Shown: piece after piece, positions 59,319 through 64,000 of the stretch
How the letters are laid out: each line of letters opens with the position of its first letter
Numbering within the stretch: the first letter of the stretch is position 1
NCBI GenBank assembly: GCA_046047495.1
Contig: JBJOHV010000046.1
Coordinates: forward strand, 83,996 to 147,995
Reading direction: 5' to 3'
Length of the DNA: 64,000 nt
Source: NORP240 sp046047495
GTDB taxonomy: Bacteria > Pseudomonadota > Gammaproteobacteria > Pseudomonadales > Pseudohongiellaceae
Program-made: the position numbers and the translations under genes
Notes under the pieces: generated by a model
The model's database searches: none
What the model was told of the DNA's origin: nothing
Seen by the model: only the letters and a program-made list of their open reading frames with translations

Positions 59319-60710
59319 TCAGTAAACCACCTCGGCCTGCTGCGGTGATTCGTCCAGTCCGGGTTCTTCAAACCACATGAGGGTGCCGAAGGTCACCAGT
59401 GAGCAGGCCAGGGAGCTCAGATAGGCATAGTCGTACTGCACGATGTATGCCAGCACGCCGTAGCTCACCATGCCGATGACCATGGAACAGGCTGCGGTGA
59501 TCGGTCCGCCACGTTTCTGGGTCAGGCCCAGCAGGCAGCAGGTGAAGATGCCGGCGGAGCCGAAGGCCGACGCCTCCTCCACCAGTCCCAGCACGCTGTC
59601 CGCATTGATGGCCAGCACGTAGGCCACGACACCGAAGATGGCCACCGAGATCCTCGAGATGCGCACCTTGTGCCGCTCATCGGTACCGGGCAACAGGGGC
59701 AGAACCAGATTGTGTGACACCAGGGACCCGGCGGCCAGCAGGGCGCTGTCCACCGTGGACAGGATGGCGGACACCAGGGCGCCGACGAAAATCACATAGA
59801 GGGCGGTGGGCAGGTATTGCTGTGCCAGCAGGGGCAGTATCTGCTCCGGATCCGCCAGGCCTGGCACCAGTCCGGGGCCGATCATGCCCAGGGACAGGGG
59901 AATCAGGCCCACGCAGATATAAAGTGTGCCGCCCAGCATGGCTGCCTTGCGGGCGACTTCGGCGCTGTTGCAGGACAGCACCCGTGCCACCAACTCGGCG
60001 GCAAACAGGCTGCCGATGAGGGGGATGGACCAGCCGTCGATCACCGCCAGCCAGGTCTCCCCTTCACTGCGGAACACCAGCCGCTCCGGCGCAAAGCCGG
60101 CGGCGATCACCCCGGGGTCGGGCAGGTTGAGGAACACCACCACCAGCAGGATCAGCAGTCCCAGGATCAGCACGATACCCTGGATGAAGTCGGACACCAC
60201 ATCCGCCAGCATGCCGCCCAGGGTGGTATAGGCCACCACGATGGCGGCGGCGAAGGCGATGGCGATGTCCACTGTGAGTTCAGAGGAGGCGGACAGCACG
60301 TGCCCGAAGGCCAGGATCTGGGCCGCCGCCCAGATGACCGACGGCGGCACCATCAACAACACGCCGAGCTTCTCCACATTGCTGCCGAAGCGCTGGCGGT
60401 AGAAGTCACCCAGGGTGGTGAGTTTGCGCAGCCACAGGCGGCGGGCAAAGAACAGCCCCATGAAAAAGATGCACAGGGCATAACCGAAGGGATCCACCCG
60501 CCCGCCGGCCAGGCCGTATTGGTAGATGGAGCCGGCGGCGCCGATGCAGGTTTCGGCGCCGAACCAGGTGGCGAAGATGGTCATTGCGGCCAGCGGCACA
60601 CCCAGGCTGCGTCCGGCCAGCAGGTAGTCCTGCTCGCTGCGCATGCGCCGCATGACGGCAAAGCAGATCAGCAGCTGCAGGAAGATGTAGCCGAAGATGG
60701 CCAGCAGCAC
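59319..60710 (-). CDS. Sodium:solute symporter (SSS family)
   Basis: The 463-residue protein has about 12-13 hydrophobic segments with the SSS signature region FVGALVSAILSTVDSALLAAGSLVSHNL, including the Ser/Thr of the sodium site. An early MTIFATWFGAETCIGAAG is typical of the family. The start is GTG at 60710, 9 bp after the methyltransferase stop; no strong ribosome site is seen, so it may depend on translational coupling. It lies between the methyltransferase and the oxidase, so its likely cargo is an amino acid or amine. Confidence 0.9.
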   Translation of the reverse strand: MLLAIFGYIFLQLLICFAVMRRMRSEQDYLLAGRSLGVPLAAMTIFATWFGAETCIGAAGSIYQYGLAGGRVDPFGYALCIFFMGLFFARRLWLRKLTTLGDFYRQRFGSNVEKLGVLLMVPPSVIWAAAQILAFGHVLSASSELTVDIAIAFAAAIVVAYTTLGGMLADVVSDFIQGIVLILGLLILLVVVFLNLPDPGVIAAGFAPERLVFRSEGETWLAVIDGWSIPLIGSLFAAELVARVLSCNSAEVARKAAMLGGTLYICVGLIPLSLGMIGPGLVPGLADPEQILPLLAQQYLPTALYVIFVGALVSAILSTVDSALLAAGSLVSHNLVLPLLPGTDERHKVRISRISVAIFGVVAYVLAINADSVLGLVEEASAFGSAGIFTCCLLGLTQKRGGPITAACSMVIGMVSYGVLAYIVQYDYAYLSSLACSLVTFGTLMWFEEPGLDESPQQAEVVY

Positions 60711-60719
60711 GGGCAGGAC

Positions 60720-61457
60720 TTACTTGGTGAAGCGGTACACGAAGCGTGAGGTGTTGCCCTGGATGGCGCCGTCAAACACGCTGATATCCAGCGGATCATC
60801 GGGGTTTTCCAGCACCGGGGATTCGGCGACGAAGCGGAAACCACGGCTCTCGAAGTCCTGCCTGGCGAAAGCCGCGTCGATACGGTGCAGATCACCGGCA
60901 TGGCTGCTGCCGGTACCGGCCGGCGCATGGTGATCGATCACCAGCACGGTGCCGCCGGGCTTCAGCACCCGCAGTATGGAAGGGAACAGGGTGTCGGCGG
61001 TGACAGTCCAGCCGTCGTTGACCCAGTAGGCATCGTGATAGGCCATGCTGATCCAGATCACGTCCACCGAATCATTCAGCAGGGGCAGCACTTCCACCTC
61101 GGCGTCCATGCGCTGCACATTGGTCAGCCGGTTGCCCGCCACCCGCTGGGTGATGGCCTCGCCGGCAAAGCCCACATAGCCTGCGTTGTTGTGCAGATAA
61201 ACCGTGCCGCCGCTGCCGACGACGGCAGCCAGCAGTTCCGTGTTGTAGCCACCGCCGCCGAACAGATCCACCACGGTGTCGCCGGCCTTGACCCCGGAGA
61301 AACGCAGGACCTCTGCCGGTTTGCTGGAGGGATCCCGTTCACGGTCTGCGGCGGGGCGATTCGGGTTGGCCACCGCATCATCGTAGGTGTCGGCGTTGAC
61401 GGTGCTCGACAGCAACAGACACAGGGACAGGGACAGGGGAGCGAACAGGGATTTCAT
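60720..61457 (-). CDS. Predicted exported class I SAM methyltransferase (COG4798-like)
   Basis: The 245-residue protein has a signal peptide (residues 1-20, ending VNADT) and a class I methyltransferase core: motif I VVDLFGGGGYNTELLAAVVG, then VQRMDAEVEVLPLLNDSVDVIWISMAYHD and LKPGGTVLVIDHHAPAG. SAM enzymes are normally cytoplasmic, so a periplasmic placement is unusual but known for COG4798-like proteins. The start at 61457 (MKSLFAPLSLSL) is chosen for the signal peptide. Confidence 0.87.
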   Translation of the reverse strand: MKSLFAPLSLSLCLLLSSTVNADTYDDAVANPNRPAADRERDPSSKPAEVLRFSGVKAGDTVVDLFGGGGYNTELLAAVVGSGGTVYLHNNAGYVGFAGEAITQRVAGNRLTNVQRMDAEVEVLPLLNDSVDVIWISMAYHDAYWVNDGWTVTADTLFPSILRVLKPGGTVLVIDHHAPAGTGSSHAGDLHRIDAAFARQDFESRGFRFVAESPVLENPDDPLDISVFDGAIQGNTSRFVYRFTK

Positions 61458-61468
61458 GGCGGCGACTC

Positions 61469-61906
61469 CTAACGGGTTTTGAAGAACAATACGCCGCAAT
61501 ACACCGTGAAGGCAACCAATGCCGCCAGCATCAGGTAGCCGCCCCAGCGGAATTCCAGAATGTGACTGAACAGCCCCGCTCCGAAATCGGCGATCGCCCT
61601 GGCGGTCGCCTCACCGCCCTGTTCCAGGACATTGTTATCGAGGGCGAAGAATCGTTGACGCAGATTGGGAAAGAACAAGGTGCCCCAAACCAGCAGGGGC
61701 GGCAACAGCAGATAACGGTGACGGCTGCTCAGCATCAGCGCCGGGGTGCCGATGGCCACGGCGCAGATGACCCAGGCCTCCACCGTGGCGACCTGGTGAT
61801 AGCTCACCTCACCCACCACCGGCAGGCGGGCCAGGGGCGCAAAGACGCTGGCAGCCAGCACCAGGGCGCTGCCATAGACGGTCAATTGCACATCATCTTT
61901 GGTCAT
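61469..61906 (-). CDS. Small integral membrane protein, unknown family
   Basis: The 145-residue protein (MTKDDVQLTVYGSALVLAAS) has three or four hydrophobic segments separated by short loops. It has no recognised motif. It starts the probable operon leading to the oxidase: methyltransferase 11 bp later, symporter and oxidase after that. The start at 61906 is favoured over an upstream frame lacking a ribosome site. Confidence 0.7.
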   Translation of the reverse strand: MTKDDVQLTVYGSALVLAASVFAPLARLPVVGEVSYHQVATVEAWVICAVAIGTPALMLSSRHRYLLLPPLLVWGTLFFPNLRQRFFALDNNVLEQGGEATARAIADFGAGLFSHILEFRWGGYLMLAALVAFTVYCGVLFFKTR

Positions 61907-61995
61907 AAATGTCTGTTGTGGCCCCGCTCGGGCATCCATTGACCCGCCCATGCGGCAGCCCCATAATCGGCCACCTTTTTTCCTGCAATCGGTCT

Positions 61996-62829
61996 ATGAG
62001 CTGGGTTTCCTTCGATCCGCTGCGCACACTGGGCCTCCCCGAAACCACTTACATCAAGACGGACGAGCTGTTCGCCCGTCAGGCGCTGCTGCGCCAGGCG
62101 TCGTGGGTGCTGTTTCCCGACTACTGGCAGCTGGGCGCCCTGATCTACGGCTACAAGTGTCGCATATTCCCCAGCCTGGCCAGCTACCTTATCGGCCACG
62201 ACAAGGTGGAAATGACCCGGGCGTTTTCCGCCGTGGCGCCGGCCCATGTACCCGACACCCGCATTGCCGCAAACACGCCGGAACAGGCCGGACGCCTGTG
62301 GTCGGCCATGAGCACTCCCTTTGTCGCCAAACATCCCCGCAGCGCCCGGGGCCAGGGGGTGTTCCTCATCGAATCGAAGGCGGATTGGCAGCGTTACCTC
62401 GGCAGCACCGAGGTGCTTTATGTGCAGGAATACCTGCCCATCGATCGGGATCTGCGCATCGTGCTGGTGGGCGACAAGGTGCTTGCCGCCTATTGGCGCC
62501 TGCAATCCCCGTACAGCTTTCATAACAATTTAAGTCGGGGTGGTGAGGTGGATCATGCCCCAGTGCCGGAAGCTGCCCTGCAGCTGGTGCGCAAGGTGGC
62601 CGGGGAGCTGGAGATCGATCACGCCGGGTTCGACGTGGCCATGGTGGGTGGACATCCGTATCTGCTGGAATTCAACAGACTGTTCGGCAATACCGGCATC
62701 CCCGGCGGTGACGCTGCGGTGGTGGCAGCAATTGCCAGATACCTGGAAACCCGTTCCCGCCCCCAGACACCGCGACGCCCCCGGGCAGGTGGCACATTGC
62801 GGTACAGGCGCCTAAAGCGGGCCGCCTGA
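61996..62829 (+). CDS. ATP-grasp ligase, RimK-like
   Basis: The 277-residue protein shows ATP-grasp elements: FVAKHPRSARGQGVFLIES (nucleotide-binding loop), VQEYLPIDRDLRIVLVGDKVLAAYWRL (metal-binding, catalytic) and YLLEFNRLFGNTGIPGGD (active-site E-x-N). RimK-type ligases join amino acids or short peptides. The start MSWVSFDPLRTLG at 61996 is preferred over the upstream ATG at 61909. It is divergent from the 61469 gene. This could be the missing partner of the GNAT/C39 protein, but that is not shown by position. Confidence 0.85.
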   Translation: MSWVSFDPLRTLGLPETTYIKTDELFARQALLRQASWVLFPDYWQLGALIYGYKCRIFPSLASYLIGHDKVEMTRAFSAVAPAHVPDTRIAANTPEQAGRLWSAMSTPFVAKHPRSARGQGVFLIESKADWQRYLGSTEVLYVQEYLPIDRDLRIVLVGDKVLAAYWRLQSPYSFHNNLSRGGEVDHAPVPEAALQLVRKVAGELEIDHAGFDVAMVGGHPYLLEFNRLFGNTGIPGGDAAVVAAIARYLETRSRPQTPRRPRAGGTLRYRRLKRAA

Positions 62830-62845
62830 CCCCAATCGCCTCCTG

Positions 62846-64000
62846 TCAGAGATCCCGCGCGGCGCTGACCAGGTCGGCGAACCGGGAATCCGCCGGATAG
62901 CTCCCCGCCGTCCAGCCCAGCCGCACGATGGCCAGTTGCTCCGACGGGATCACCATCAGCCATTGCTGGCGATTGCCCTGGGCGGCGAAGGCATCCGCCG
63001 GCAGGGACGGCCAGCGCAGTCCCTCATCACCCCGGTTCAGCCACCACTGGAAGCCATAGGCTTTTTCGTTTCCGGAGGTGTTGGGTGTCACCGAGCGGGC
63101 CACCCAGTCCTCCCGCACAATGCGACGGCCATTGATCTCACCGTTGTTCAGCATTAGTTGACCCAGGCGCGCCCAGTCCCGGGCCGGGGCGTAGAAATAG
63201 GAACTGCCCACGAACACGCCGCTGGCATCGGTTTCAAAGACGGCATTCTGCATGCCCAGGGGACGATAGATATGGTCGAGGAAATCCCGGTGGGCACTGG
63301 CGGGGTCGGCGCCGGTGCGCAGGTAGTGCAGGTATGCCAGCAGGTTGGCGGTGCCGGAACTGTAATTGAACACCGTGCCCGGCCTGTGTTCCAGCGGTTG
63401 CTGCAACACATAGTTGGCGGCGGATGGCTCGGTGAACAACATGGCGGTGGCATCATCACCGGGATCATAGGCTTCGGCAAAGCCCAGACCGTCGGTCATG
63501 GTGAGCAGATCCCGTACGGTGATGTCACGCCGGTCATCATCCTGCCAAACCTCGAAGCCCGGAGGTTCTCCGATGTCGAGCAGACCCCGGTACTCCAGAT
63601 TTCCCAGCATCACAGAGGTCAGGCTCTTGGCCATGGACCAGCCCAGTAGGGGGGTATCGGTGGTGGCGCCCTGACCGTAGGCTTCGGCGACGATCGCGCC
63701 CTGCTTCACCACCAGCAGGGCCCGGGTGTTGAGCCCGGCATCATTGTCTGCCGCCAGCATTGCTTCCAGCGTACTCTGGAGGGAGGGGTCAGGAGCCCCA
63801 GTCAGATCGCCGGCGGGCCAGAGGGCCTGCGCGTCGGGCAGGTCGGAGCTGGTGCTGATGTGGGGTCGGTCAGACCCGGAAAAGTCCAGCGCGCAGCCGA
63901 CCCCTTCCTGGAAACTTGCGGTGGTGGGGCTCAGACCGAACAGGGTGGTGGTGACGGTGCGGGCCTGGTCGTCATAGGCAATGCTGAGATTACTCAGGAT
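62846..64000 (-). CDS. Serine hydrolase, beta-lactamase-like, N-terminus cut by window
   Basis: Reading open to the window edge, the 384 residues seen include SxxK in WSMAKS, YxN in FNYSSGT (Tyr-Ser-Ser variant), DITVRDLLTMTDGLGF and AAQGNRQQWL near the end. The fragment before the SxxK contains EGVGCALDFSGSDRP, matching the CVILAPDQT region of the paralogue at 20963-22396, so both share the same extra N-terminal part. Likely an exported esterase or peptidase-like enzyme. The true start lies beyond the window. Confidence 0.85.
   Translation of the reverse strand: MLSNLSIAYDDQARTVTTTLFGLSPTTASFQEGVGCALDFSGSDRPHISTSSDLPDAQALWPAGDLTGAPDPSLQSTLEAMLAADNDAGLNTRALLVVKQGAIVAEAYGQGATTDTPLLGWSMAKSLTSVMLGNLEYRGLLDIGEPPGFEVWQDDDRRDITVRDLLTMTDGLGFAEAYDPGDDATAMLFTEPSAANYVLQQPLEHRPGTVFNYSSGTANLLAYLHYLRTGADPASAHRDFLDHIYRPLGMQNAVFETDASGVFVGSSYFYAPARDWARLGQLMLNNGEINGRRIVREDWVARSVTPNTSGNEKAYGFQWWLNRGDEGLRWPSLPADAFAAQGNRQQWLMVIPSEQLAIVRLGWTAGSYPADSRFADLVSAARDL

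Noticed and set aside
1..64000. CRISPR arrays, phage genes, transposases and defence systems
   Set aside because: Searched by eye for direct repeats with spacers, integrases, transposases and typical defence domains; none found. The repeats present are palindromic and dispersed, not spaced arrays.

Overview
The window is GC-rich DNA with Shine-Dalgarno sites and many 1-4 bp stop/start overlaps. It carries a TonB2-type energy cluster, a TonB-dependent receptor, a TorF-type porin and several pyrroloquinoline-quinone (PQQ) enzymes and secreted c-type cytochromes. This points to a free-living, aerobic, probably marine gammaproteobacterium. A genus cannot be named from the sequence alone. I see no phage, transposase, CRISPR array or rRNA operon; the one tRNA is tRNA-Pro(CGG).

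Layout. 1-3101: a truncated PQQ dehydrogenase, a secreted-type BNR propeller, a Nu-class GST and tRNA-Pro. 3151-12795: a PEP carboxylase, a DUF302 protein, AsmA and a GNAT/C39-peptidase fusion. 12839-14503: a PiT phosphate transporter behind a Pho-box-like site. 14532-22396: a diheme cytochrome/beta-helix pair, DUF3445, and a run of exported proteins (TPR, alpha/beta hydrolase, serine hydrolase). 22418-31386: OsmC, two PQQ dehydrogenases, cytochrome P460, an HxlR regulator with a cupin, a DUF3365 cytochrome, PpnP, and modA behind a ModE-like operator. 31396-37188: a CNNM protein, then a sigma-54-like promoter with two tiny genes (a 30-aa membrane peptide and a 46-aa desulforedoxin-like protein), then a Fur-box TonB receptor overlapped by a BNR propeller fused to a thioredoxin domain. 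37260-42182: DUF3450-TtpC-ExbB-ExbD-TonB-TPR. 43044-47525: a six-gene operon (two phosphoribosyltransferases, a phosphoesterase, a TVP38 protein and a YnbB/YnbA-like lipid pair). 47671-51587: a CbbR-like LysR gene divergent from a small membrane gene, an SbtA-type bicarbonate carrier, purE and purK. 51604-64000: a cysD remnant, an NHL propeller, a porin, a MATE pump, a DUF305/LVIVD fusion, a D-amino-acid-oxidase-like operon, an ATP-grasp ligase and a truncated serine hydrolase.

How parts fit. The PQQ dehydrogenases and secreted cytochromes suggest periplasmic oxidation feeding the respiratory chain. The receptor and TonB cluster form a likely uptake unit. SbtA next to PurK, with PEP carboxylase elsewhere in the window, suggests bicarbonate supply for biosynthetic carboxylation. 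The operon at 58065-61906 pairs a Na+-symporter with a Tat-exported oxidase.

The most unusual signals are: (1) a D-amino-acid-oxidase-like protein whose usual C-terminal signature block lies before the FAD-binding fold, so it looks circularly permuted; (2) six dispersed palindromic repeats in two families that share AAGGGGAC termini, sit on gene 3' ends and in several cases supply the stop codon; (3) the propeller-thioredoxin fusion with its sigma-54/Fur-controlled neighbours; (4) the SbtA-PurE-PurK linkage; (5) the cysD fragment behind purK.
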